A DNA stretch of 7,344 bases from an uncultured Lachnospiraceae bacterium (lineage in GTDB: Bacteria > Bacillota > Clostridia > Lachnospirales > Lachnospiraceae): positions 1 through 7,344 of the forward strand of contig CAJTTU010000055.1 in assembly GCA_910579325.1 (NCBI GenBank), in the 5' to 3' direction. Within the stretch, counting starts at the first letter, position 1; each line of letters opens with the position of its first letter. Position numbers and translations under genes: made by a program. Positions 1 to 5,974 of this stretch are shown in pieces. The notes beneath the pieces are model-generated. The model ran no database searches, was not told the DNA's origin, and saw nothing but the letters and a program-made list of their open reading frames with translations.

Positions 1-1
1 C

Positions 2-805
2 CGTTTTCTGGCCAGCTACCGTTTTGAGCGGCATAACCACAGAGAAATCGAGATTATCTATATCAAATCAGGCCATTGTATCGTAGGTACTGACGAAGGG
101 TTTTTGCCCCTTCGGGAGGGGGACGCCATGATTGTATACAAAGGGGTTCCTCACTGGTTTCTTGTGGATAAAAAGGAAGCCTGCCAGATCGCGCAGCTGG
201 AATTTGACGCGGAGCTTCCGGATTATTTTAGAGATGCCTTTCCTTTTTTCAGGGCAAGGCAGTTTCAGAAACTTTCCGGCTGCGAAACGGTGGGGAAGCT
301 TCTGGAAAGCATCGGCCGGCGCCATCGTCTGGCCGGGAGTTCTTCTTATGATATCCTTCAGATGAAGCTGCTGTTTTTTCAGCTGTTTGCCGAGCTTTCC
401 GCAAAGACGGAAGAGAAGGACAGAACGGCGGGCAGCGGTAAAATCGAAAAGATTATCGGCTATATTAACCAGAATTATGAGGACGACCTGAGTGTGGAAA
501 AGCTTGCGGACCGGTTTGGAATCAGCTCCAGATATCTGAGAAAGTGTTTTAAAGAGGAGACCGGGATTAACTGCGTTCAGTATGTCACGTCCCTCCGGAT
601 GGAGAAGGCAAAAGAACTTTTGTGGCTGTCAGGGAAAAGCGTGACGGAGATCGCGTCTCTGACAGGCTTTAACAGCTCCCAGTATTTCAGCCGGATATTC
701 CGGCAGTATACCGGACAGACGCCGGTGGAGTACAGAAACCGCTGGAAAGGGCGCAGGGCGGAGGAGCGGTGCGTGATAGAAGAAGAGGGAGCTGCTGAAC
801 TATAA
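2..805 (+). CDS. AraC-family transcriptional regulator, N-terminal cupin plus double HTH (5' end cut by window)
   Basis: The reading frame is open from base 2 to the TAA at 803-805, giving 267 residues without a start. The first in-frame ATG (128) lies inside the sensor domain, so the true start is off the left edge, probably 20-30 codons upstream. The N-terminal part is an AraC-type cupin: HNHREIEIIY (residues 11-20), with the H-x-H and downstream Glu usual for the ligand pocket, then GDAMIVYKGVPHWF near 41-54 with a further His. Residues about 148-255 form the DNA-binding domain: a first helix-turn-helix in LSVEKLADRFGISSRYLRKC, then a second with VTEIASLTGFNSSQYFSRIF and the family ending TGQTPVEYR. 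Such proteins usually bind a sugar or metabolite and activate nearby transport genes. Only 19 bp separate it from the URO-D-like gene, so the two are probably co-transcribed. Its ligand cannot be read from sequence; control of the downstream transporter is inferred from position. Confidence 0.93.
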   Translation, partial: RFLASYRFERHNHREIEIIYIKSGHCIVGTDEGFLPLREGDAMIVYKGVPHWFLVDKKEACQIAQLEFDAELPDYFRDAFPFFRARQFQKLSGCETVGKLLESIGRRHRLAGSSSYDILQMKLLFFQLFAELSAKTEEKDRTAGSGKIEKIIGYINQNYEDDLSVEKLADRFGISSRYLRKCFKEETGINCVQYVTSLRMEKAKELLWLSGKSVTEIASLTGFNSSQYFSRIFRQYTGQTPVEYRNRWKGRRAEERCVIEEEGAAEL

Positions 806-824
806 ATTTAGGAGGAAAACAGAG

Positions 825-1892
825 ATGACCAACAGAGAAAACTTTTTATCATTGCTGCGCAGAACAGGCTATGAAAGGGTTCCCGTGGAATTTGTATTAT
901 GCCCCCACCAGCAGGAAGTGTGCCGCAGGGAGCTGGGCGCCGAGGATTATGAGGCATATTTCGGCATGCCCTGGCGGCGGGTGGAGGATCTGCGGCTTAA
1001 GGAGCATGACGTGGACCAATACAGAAAGTATTTTACGGACGAGCCGCTGAAAGAAGGGGCCGAAATCGACGTGTGGGGCGTAGGTCATGAGAAGTATCCC
1101 ACCTCCATGCACATGACCCGGATGCGTTATCCGCTGAAAAATATGGAGACTTTGGAGGAAATGCAGGCCTATCCCTTCCCGGATTACGGAAAAGCCGACG
1201 GCTCCCATCAGGCGGAGCAGGTACAAAGGATCAAGGATCAGGATCTGATCGCCCTGGGGGATATGCAGATGACCGTCTGGGAATGCGCCTGGTATATGCG
1301 CAGCATGGAACAGCTGTTCTGCGATATGATGACGGAGGATGAGAAGGCGGAATTCCTTCTGGATAAGGTGACGGAACAGTCGCTGATCCGGGCGCTGGCC
1401 TACGCGAAAGCCGGCGTGGACGTGTTGTTTCTCGGAGACGATATCGGCACCCAGAGGGCAATTATGATGAGTGAAGCGCTGTACGGCACATGGCTGAAGC
1501 CCCGGCTGAAAAGAATCATCGACGAAGTGAAAAAAGTAAATCCGGATATTTTGATCTTTTATCATTCCTGCGGATTGATCGAGCCGCTGATCCCACAGCT
1601 GATCGAGGCGGGGATCGATGTGCTGAACCCGATCCAGTGCGAGTGTATGGACTTTGAGGAGATTCACAAAAAATACGGCAGTCAGGTGTCTTTCCATGGC
1701 ACCATCGGCACACAGACCGTGATGCCCCATGGAACGCCGGAGGAAGTCAAACAGGCGGTGTGGAAAAACCTGGATATCGCAGGGGAAACAGGCGGATTGT
1801 TTGCGGCCCCTACCCATATGGTGGAACCGGAAGTACCCCTTGAAAATATTCTGGCCTATGTGGAAGCCTGCCGGACATACCGGAAAGCATGA
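825..1892 (+). CDS. Uroporphyrinogen decarboxylase (URO-D) superfamily protein, methyltransferase-like, not HemE
   Basis: This 355-residue protein starts at ATG 825 behind a strong AGGAGG at 810-815. It has the URO-D TIM-barrel signatures of the MtaA/MtbA-like branch: GDDIGTQ (residues 204-210), YHSCG with His247 and Cys249, Asp-Val-Leu-Asn-Pro-Ile-Gln before Cys272 and Cys274, FHGTIGTQ, and a C-terminal GG...APTHMVEPEVPLENIL. In corrinoid:thiol methyltransferases a His-x-Cys plus a later Cys bind the zinc that activates the thiol. Here HSC is present, but the late position carries His331 (PTH). The N-terminal Arg-Gln-Ala-Gly-Arg motif of true HemE is absent, so haem synthesis is unlikely. 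The length is normal for the family and no signal peptide is seen, so it is cytosolic. It sits between an AraC regulator and a sugar ABC transporter with no corrinoid protein in view. The substrate is unknown; a methyl-transfer or decarboxylation step on an imported compound is inference. Confidence 0.9.
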   Translation: MTNRENFLSLLRRTGYERVPVEFVLCPHQQEVCRRELGAEDYEAYFGMPWRRVEDLRLKEHDVDQYRKYFTDEPLKEGAEIDVWGVGHEKYPTSMHMTRMRYPLKNMETLEEMQAYPFPDYGKADGSHQAEQVQRIKDQDLIALGDMQMTVWECAWYMRSMEQLFCDMMTEDEKAEFLLDKVTEQSLIRALAYAKAGVDVLFLGDDIGTQRAIMMSEALYGTWLKPRLKRIIDEVKKVNPDILIFYHSCGLIEPLIPQLIEAGIDVLNPIQCECMDFEEIHKKYGSQVSFHGTIGTQTVMPHGTPEEVKQAVWKNLDIAGETGGLFAAPTHMVEPEVPLENILAYVEACRTYRKA

Positions 1893-1999
1893 TTTCTAAA
1901 TTAAAAGGCAAAAAAGCTTAATGAATCCGATGTAAATATCCAGTATGATAAAACAAAATGCGAAAATAAAGACGTAAATGCAGGGGGGAGGGGAACCGC
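1893..1999 (+). promoter_or_regulatory. A-rich leader before the ABC transporter; possible weak promoter, no terminator
   Basis: The 107-bp gap between the URO-D-like gene and the transporter ATPase is strongly A-rich and has no hairpin followed by a T run, so read-through from upstream is likely. A TATGAT hexamer at 1944-1949 resembles a -10 box, but no good -35 lies at normal spacing (TTAATG at 1918-1923 would leave 20 bp). A catabolite-response-like 16-mer at 1921-1936 (ATGAATCCGATGTAAA) departs from the cre consensus WTGNAANCGNWNNCAW at two fixed positions. The gap ends in a G-rich Shine-Dalgarno, GGGAGGGG, at 1986-1993. An internal promoter is possible but weakly supported. Confidence 0.3.
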
Positions 2000-3508
2000 A
2001 TGGCAGGAATGTTGGAATTTCAGCATATATGTAAATATTTTCCAGGTGTGAAAGCATTGGACGACGTGTCATTTCAGGCGCATGCCGGCGAAGTGCTTGC
2101 CTTTTTGGGGGAAAACGGCGCGGGAAAATCTACGCTGTTAAAAGTGCTGAACGGGGATTATCAGCCCACCAGCGGGAAATATCTGCTGGACGGGGTGGAA
2201 AAGCATTTCCATTCGCCCCATCAGGCGATTGAGGAAGGAATCTCCGTCATTTATCAGGAGCGCCAGATTCTTCTGGAGCTGTCGGTGGCGGAAAATATTT
2301 ATCTGGGCAGGATGCCGGTGAACAGATTTGGCATCATCGATACCCGGAAGGCAAACGAGATGGCGGCAAGGATTATCGAGGATTTCGGCCTGCCCATCCA
2401 TCCGTCCACGAAGGTAAAGGATCTGAGTATCGCCTACCAGCAGATGGTGGAGATTATGAAGGCTTATTCGAGGGAGAACTTGAAGGTAATCTGCTTCGAT
2501 GAGCCGACGGCGTCTCTTTCAGATTCGGAAATCGAGATGCTGTTTAAGATTATCGCAAAGCTGAAAGCGGAAGGGAAGATTATCATCTATGTATCTCACC
2601 GTATGGACGAGATTCAGCGGATTACGGACAAGGTGGCGATTTTCAAGGACGGCCATTATGTGGATACGGTAAAGACCGGCGTGGTTCCGGAGGATGAGAT
2701 GATCCGCATGATGGTAGGGCGTGATCTGGGCGATATCTACAAAGATCTCGACCGGGACAAGGAAATCGGCGACGTGCTGTTGGAGGTGAAAAACGTATCC
2801 TCCGATTATGTGAAGGAGAATTCCTTTGTCCTTCATAAAGGCGAGGTGCTTGGCTTCTCTGGCCTGGTAGGCGCGGGCCGTACCGAGCTGATGCGCGCTA
2901 TTATCGGAGCGGACGCGATGAGAAGCGGGGAGGTGCTTCTGGAAGGGGAAAGCATCCGGAACCGTTCGCCTCACGAGGCTATGGAGCACGGCATCGTCCT
3001 GGTGCCGGAAGACCGGAAAATGCAGGGCATCCTGGCGAATTTAAGCGTCAGCGACAATATCAATATTTCCCTGCTGGACCAGCATTCGGATAAACTGGGA
3101 TTTGTGAGCAGGGAGAAGGAAGCGAAGGCGGCGGAAGAGGGAATCCGAAACTTTAAGATTAAGACGCCGTCCCCCGATAAAAAGATTGTGGAGCTTTCCG
3201 GCGGCAACCAGCAGAAATGCATTGTGGCCAGATGGATCAGCACCAATCCCAAGGTTCTGATTCTGGACGAGCCCACCAAGGGAATCGACGTGGGAGCCAA
3301 GTCGGAGTTTTACCAGATGATCTGCCAGTTCGCGAAGCAGGGGCTGGGCGTGATCCTGATCTCTTCGGAACTGCCGGAGGTGATCGGGCTTTCCGACAGG
3401 ATTATTGTAATGAAATCCCTTAAGATCGTGGGAGAAGTGGCCGGAGCGGAAGCGACGGAAAGTAAGCTGTTGAGTCTCGGTATGATTGGGGAGGTACAGG
3501 GGGCATGA
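2000..3508 (+). CDS. Sugar ABC importer ATPase with two nucleotide-binding domains (AraG/RbsA/MglA type, closest to AraG)
   Basis: The 502-residue, two-domain ATPase energises sugar import at the inner face of the membrane. Domain 1: Walker A GENGAGKST (37-45), signature LSIAYQQ (142-148), Walker B CFDEPTASL with Asp167/Glu168, and switch His200 in YVSHRM. Domain 2: GLVGAGRTEL from 288, where Arg294 replaces the Walker A Lys; signature LSGGNQQK (399-406); LILDEPTKGID with Asp423/Glu424; and SSE in place of the switch His. The degenerate second Walker A is usual for this importer class, so it is not a sign of decay. GVKALDDVSF, MVGRDLGDIY and LPEVIGLSDRIIVM recall E. coli AraG more than MglA or RbsA (from memory). 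ATG 2000 follows GGGAGGGG at 1986-1993 with good spacing; ATG 2009 is a possible alternative. The stop overlaps the permease start (ATGA), indicating translational coupling. The family is certain; the exact sugar is not. Confidence 0.95.
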   Translation: MAGMLEFQHICKYFPGVKALDDVSFQAHAGEVLAFLGENGAGKSTLLKVLNGDYQPTSGKYLLDGVEKHFHSPHQAIEEGISVIYQERQILLELSVAENIYLGRMPVNRFGIIDTRKANEMAARIIEDFGLPIHPSTKVKDLSIAYQQMVEIMKAYSRENLKVICFDEPTASLSDSEIEMLFKIIAKLKAEGKIIIYVSHRMDEIQRITDKVAIFKDGHYVDTVKTGVVPEDEMIRMMVGRDLGDIYKDLDRDKEIGDVLLEVKNVSSDYVKENSFVLHKGEVLGFSGLVGAGRTELMRAIIGADAMRSGEVLLEGESIRNRSPHEAMEHGIVLVPEDRKMQGILANLSVSDNINISLLDQHSDKLGFVSREKEAKAAEEGIRNFKIKTPSPDKKIVELSGGNQQKCIVARWISTNPKVLILDEPTKGIDVGAKSEFYQMICQFAKQGLGVILISSELPEVIGLSDRIIVMKSLKIVGEVAGAEATESKLLSLGMIGEVQGA

Positions 3509-4491
3509 ATACGGAAAAGAAATTCAGGATACATATCAGCGGCGACAAGCTGGTGCTGCTGGCGGCAAATGTGGCCGTGTTTATCTTATTCACTGCGTTA
3601 AATAAAAATTTCCTTACTTTGGCGAATATGATCAACATCCTGATCGCCGCGTCTCTGGTGGGACTGGTGGCCATCGGGCATACTTATCTGATCATCGCGG
3701 GGCAGAATGATCTGTCGCCCGGTTCGCTGGCGGCGTTTTCCGGTGTACTGGCGGCGCTTCTGGTCAGCAAAGGGATTCCTTTTGTCGCGGCGCTGATTCT
3801 GACCATCGCGTGCGGCGCGCTGGTCGGCGTCTTTAATGCCTTTATGGTTAATAAGATTCATTTGGAGGCTTTTATCGCAACGCTGGTAACGCAGTCCATT
3901 ATCCGTGGCTTCGCCTATATTATCTGCGACGGAAAGCCGGTATCCGTCAGTGACAAGACATTTTTGGCTCTGGGGAAGGCGAGAGTTTTATATGTGCCGG
4001 TGGCTGTGTGGATTATGATTATCTGCATTGTGGTTTTCGGCATTATTCTGGCAAAGACGAAATTTGGCCGGAGCATTTACGCGATTGGCGGTAATCAGGA
4101 CGCGGCCAGACTGGCCGGTCTGAATCCCCAGCGGATTATCACGATCTGCTATACGATGATGGGCGTTCTCTGTTCTATCGGCGGTATTATTTTCGCGTCC
4201 CGTATGAATTCGGGACAGCCGGCGGCCAATGTAAACCTGGAGTTTGACGCCATCACGGCCGTAATCTTAGGCGGCGTGTCTTTCCTGGGCGGTGTCGGCG
4301 ATATGTTCGGTACGGTTTTGGGTATCATTTTGATCCAGGCTTTTAACACCGGCCTGATCATGGTGAGCGTGCCCACCTTCTGGCATTATGTGGCCAGAGG
4401 CGGACTGCTGTTATTCGCTCTGACCAGCGATTATGTGAGAAAGCAGAAGAGGGATAAGGATCTGCTGGCCGCGTCGATGAAGAACCTGTAA
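3505..4491 (+). CDS. Sugar ABC importer permease (AraH/RbsC type, BPD_transp_2 family)
   Basis: This 328-residue membrane protein is hydrophobic from about residue 16 to the C-terminus, with roughly eight to ten predicted helices by eye. The N-terminal part carries the family pattern AGQNDLSPGS near 65-74. The cytoplasmic ATPase-contact loop is FGRSIYAIGGNQDAARLAGL (residues 187-206), the equivalent of the EAA loop in this family. It is followed by ASRMNSGQP (231-239) and AVILGGVSFLGG, which recall E. coli AraH (ASRMTSGQP, VLGGVSLKGG) from memory. The protein presumably works as a homodimer with the fused ATPase. The start ATG overlaps the ATPase stop by 4 bp and has GGGGAGG at 3488-3494. The C-terminal tail after DYVRKQKR is basic and cytoplasmic, consistent with the positive-inside rule. 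Substrate is assigned only through its partners. Confidence 0.94.
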   Translation: MNTEKKFRIHISGDKLVLLAANVAVFILFTALNKNFLTLANMINILIAASLVGLVAIGHTYLIIAGQNDLSPGSLAAFSGVLAALLVSKGIPFVAALILTIACGALVGVFNAFMVNKIHLEAFIATLVTQSIIRGFAYIICDGKPVSVSDKTFLALGKARVLYVPVAVWIMIICIVVFGIILAKTKFGRSIYAIGGNQDAARLAGLNPQRIITICYTMMGVLCSIGGIIFASRMNSGQPAANVNLEFDAITAVILGGVSFLGGVGDMFGTVLGIILIQAFNTGLIMVSVPTFWHYVARGGLLLFALTSDYVRKQKRDKDLLAASMKNL

Positions 4492-4510
4492 AAATCGTAT
4501 CTAATTGGAC

Positions 4511-4544
4511 GGCTTTGATGAGAAGGAAAAGCTTTATCAAAGCC
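4511..4544 (+). other. Intercistronic stem-loop between permease and binding-protein genes
   Basis: GGCTTTGAT (4511-4519) is exactly complementary to ATCAAAGCC (4536-4544), giving a 9-bp stem with a 16-nt loop that may close further by G-U and A-U pairs. It is not followed by a T run; the next bases are TCCATGATG. A terminator is therefore unlikely, and an mRNA stability or processing element between the permease and the binding protein fits better. The function is inference. Confidence 0.6.
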
Positions 4545-4568
4545 TCCATGATGATAAAAAACATGGGA

Positions 4569-4596
4569 ACATGTAAAAGGTAAAACATGTAAAAGG
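4569..4596 (+). repeat. 12-bp direct repeat that duplicates the Shine-Dalgarno-like sequence before the lipoprotein gene
   Basis: ACATGTAAAAGG occurs exactly at 4569-4580 and again at 4585-4596, a 16-bp period. The second copy runs into the functional AAAGGAGGA of the binding-protein gene. ACATGT within each copy is itself palindromic. It could be a small tandem duplication or a regulatory leader; it is not a coding feature. Confidence 0.6.
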
Positions 4597-4600
4597 AGGA
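4592..4600 (+). promoter_or_regulatory. Ribosome binding site that fixes the binding-protein start at 4609
   Basis: AAAGGAGGA precedes ATG 4609 by 8 nt. The in-frame ATG at 4600 shares its first base with this site and cannot use it, so the lipoprotein begins MKKL at 4609. That start also yields a normal signal peptide with a basic N-terminus. Confidence 0.8.
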
Positions 4601-4608
4601 TGAGCAAC

Positions 4609-5715
4609 ATGAAAAAATTAACAGCTTTGTTTCTGGCGGCAGCCATGACCTTCAGCCTGGCAGCCTGCGGCGGTTCAGGAGACAGCGGCAAGAAGGACAC
4701 GACAGCGGCTCCCGCGCAGACAGAGGCGCAGGGTCAGGATACAACCGCGGCGCCTGAGGCGGGAACCGGGGCGGCAGCAGGGACTGATGCAGCGGCATCC
4801 GGAGAAAAGGGTGTGGTTTACGGCATTTACAAAGCAGGCGACCAGACCTGGTTCATCGATGAGGGCGCTGCGGCTAAGGCGGCTGTAGAGGCTAACGGCG
4901 ACGAGTTTATTTTCGTAGACGCGAAGATGAGCCCGGAAGAGTATCTGAAAGCCATCGACAATGCCATCGCGAACAAAGCAAAAGGTATCGTAACCTGTAT
5001 TCCTGACCAGACCATGTCTCAGGCAGTGGTTGACAAGTGTAAGGAGGCCAATATCCCGATCGTGGCGGCCGACGACGCCCTGCAGACCGACGCAGGCGAC
5101 AAGATCGCTCCCTGGGTAGGCATCAACGCATATGTAATCGGCCAGGCCAACGGCGACTGGTTAGCGGCATACGCAAAAGACAATGACCTGGTAGCCGATG
5201 AAAAGTGCGGTCTTCTGATTATGACCATGGATACCGTATCTTCCTGCGTACCCCGGGCAGAGGGCGAGTATGACAACTTCACCGCCGCATGTCCTGACTT
5301 TGATACCGCCCGCATCTTCAAGGCAGACTACGACGGAACCGTTGAAAAAGGAAATACTGCCGCCGCCGCAGTGTTCACCGCTCATCCGGAGATCACGAAA
5401 TGGCTGGTAACCGGAGCGAACGAAGAGGGAACCATCGGCGCCGTACGCGCGCTGGAGACCGCTGGTCTTCAGAATGACGCGTGTGTGGTTGGCCTTGGCG
5501 CTTACATGGCGAAGGACGAGTGGAATGACAAGGGCGCTGACGGCACCTGCATGAAGGCTTCCGCGTACTTCTCTTCCGATTCCGTAGGCAAAGGCTCCGT
5601 GGACGTTCTCTACGATATCATCAACGGCAATGAGCCCGCGATGGAAACCGCGGTAGACGCAGTGGTTGTTACTCCCGAAACTTATAAGGAAGTAATGGGC
5701 AAGGCAGCGGAATAA
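4609..5715 (+). CDS. Sugar-binding lipoprotein of the ABC importer (AraF-like periplasmic binding protein fold)
   Basis: This 368-residue extracellular lipoprotein captures the sugar for the importer. A type II signal peptide with lipobox LAAC puts the lipidated Cys at residue 20. Residues 21-67 are a low-complexity Ala/Thr/Gly/Glu tether, and the type 1 binding-protein fold runs from about 68 to 365. It resembles E. coli AraF in order throughout: KAGDQTWF (75-82), AKGIVTCIPD (124-133) with the Cys equivalent to AraF Cys64, IPIVAADDA (149-157), a PRAEG segment (215-219), HPEITKWLVTGAN (259-271) and VVGLG (293-297). By remembered alignment Lys75, Trp81, Phe82, Asp156, Arg216 and Asn271 match AraF ligand positions, but Glu14 becomes Gln79, Asn232 becomes Tyr299 and Asp235 is lost, so specificity may have changed. 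All three Arg codons are CGN, consistent with high expression. A 117-bp leader with a hairpin precedes it and a terminator follows. Confidence 0.93.
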   Translation: MKKLTALFLAAAMTFSLAACGGSGDSGKKDTTAAPAQTEAQGQDTTAAPEAGTGAAAGTDAAASGEKGVVYGIYKAGDQTWFIDEGAAAKAAVEANGDEFIFVDAKMSPEEYLKAIDNAIANKAKGIVTCIPDQTMSQAVVDKCKEANIPIVAADDALQTDAGDKIAPWVGINAYVIGQANGDWLAAYAKDNDLVADEKCGLLIMTMDTVSSCVPRAEGEYDNFTAACPDFDTARIFKADYDGTVEKGNTAAAAVFTAHPEITKWLVTGANEEGTIGAVRALETAGLQNDACVVGLGAYMAKDEWNDKGADGTCMKASAYFSSDSVGKGSVDVLYDIINGNEPAMETAVDAVVVTPETYKEVMGKAAE

Positions 5716-5730
5716 AGACAGATTTTTATC

Positions 5731-5755
5731 AGGCGGCTCGAAAGAGCCGCCTTTT
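5731..5755 (+). terminator. Rho-independent terminator after the binding-protein gene
   Basis: AGGCGGCTC (5731-5739) pairs perfectly with GAGCCGCCT (5744-5752) around a GAAA tetraloop, and TTTT ends the structure at 5752-5755. It starts 15 nt after the TAA at 5713-5715. It is GC-rich with a stable GNRA loop, and closes the transporter transcription unit. Confidence 0.93.
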
Positions 5756-5757
5756 GT

Positions 5758-5795
5758 GATACAACAACTTTTGCGATACAAAATATCCGATACAA
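5758..5795. repeat. Three copies of GATACAA downstream of the terminator
   Basis: GATACAA occurs exactly at 5758-5764, 5775-5781 and 5789-5795, with start-to-start spacing of 17 and 14 bp; the last two copies are CGATACAA. The spacers differ from one another, and the unit is too short and irregular for a CRISPR array. It could be a protein-binding cluster or a decayed repeat. Nothing coding is recognised here. Confidence 0.5.
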
Positions 5796-5900
5796 TGCAT
5801 AGGTGTTCAAGAGTATGTTCCGCGATCCCCAATGCTTCGCGTTGCCTCGTTTTGTCGGATTTAAACAAATTTAGAATATTTTAGAAATTTATCCTGCTTT
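5796..5900. other. Non-coding gap between terminator and small gene; AT-rich in its right half
   Basis: No gene is supported. A weak dyad CGCGA (5821-5825) / TCGCG (5837-5841) lies in the GC-richer left half. The right half is AT-rich and contains TTTAGAA twice, at 5870-5876 and 5880-5886, exactly 10 bp apart, on the same helix face just upstream of the likely promoter of the next gene. This may be an UP-element-like or regulator-binding stretch; that is inference. Confidence 0.4.
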
Positions 5901-5933
5901 TTGATTAAAAATTTGAGACAGATCGGTTATAAT
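5901..5933 (+). promoter_or_regulatory. Probable sigma-A promoter for the small coiled-coil gene
   Basis: A perfect -10 TATAAT lies at 5928-5933, about 41 nt before ATG 5975. For the -35, TTAAAA at 5905-5910 gives the ideal 17-bp spacer but matches only four of six positions; TTGATT at 5901-5906 matches slightly differently but leaves 21 bp. The upstream DNA is very AT-rich. Its place between a strong terminator and a gene with its own ribosome binding site supports promoter function. Confidence 0.6.
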
Positions 5934-5974
5934 GAAAACGATCATAAAAATTTCATAATATAGGAGGATATAAG

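Noticed and set aside
104..805. TTG at 104 as the start of the left AraC gene
   Set aside because: The same frame continues upstream to base 2 with a clear cupin motif (HNHREIEIIY), so 104 is internal and the gene is cut by the window edge.
897..1817. Long minus-strand open frame opposite the URO-D-like gene
   Set aside because: Its protein has no recognisable domain and is rich in His/Leu/Phe typical of antisense frames; the plus strand encodes a full known family here.
825..1892. HemE, the haem-pathway uroporphyrinogen decarboxylase
   Set aside because: The N-terminal Arg-Gln-Ala-Gly-Arg motif of HemE is missing, the zinc-type HSC pattern is present, and the context is a sugar importer rather than haem genes.
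2861..2893. Missing Walker A lysine in the second ATPase domain as a sign of inactivation
   Set aside because: GAGRTE in the C-terminal domain is the normal form in fused ATPases of the AraG/RbsA/MglA class.
4600..4608. ATG 4600 as start of the binding protein
   Set aside because: It overlaps the Shine-Dalgarno sequence; ATG 4609 has correct spacing and a normal signal peptide start.
5758..5795. GATACAA repeats as a CRISPR array
   Set aside because: The unit is only 7 bp, the spacers are 7-10 bp and unequal, and no cas genes are nearby.
5161..5868. Minus-strand open frame of about 235 codons over the binding-protein gene and the following gap
   Set aside because: It lies mostly antisense to the conserved lipoprotein and crosses its terminator, with no ribosome site or known family. 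The part in the gap is kept only as a possible repeat or remnant.
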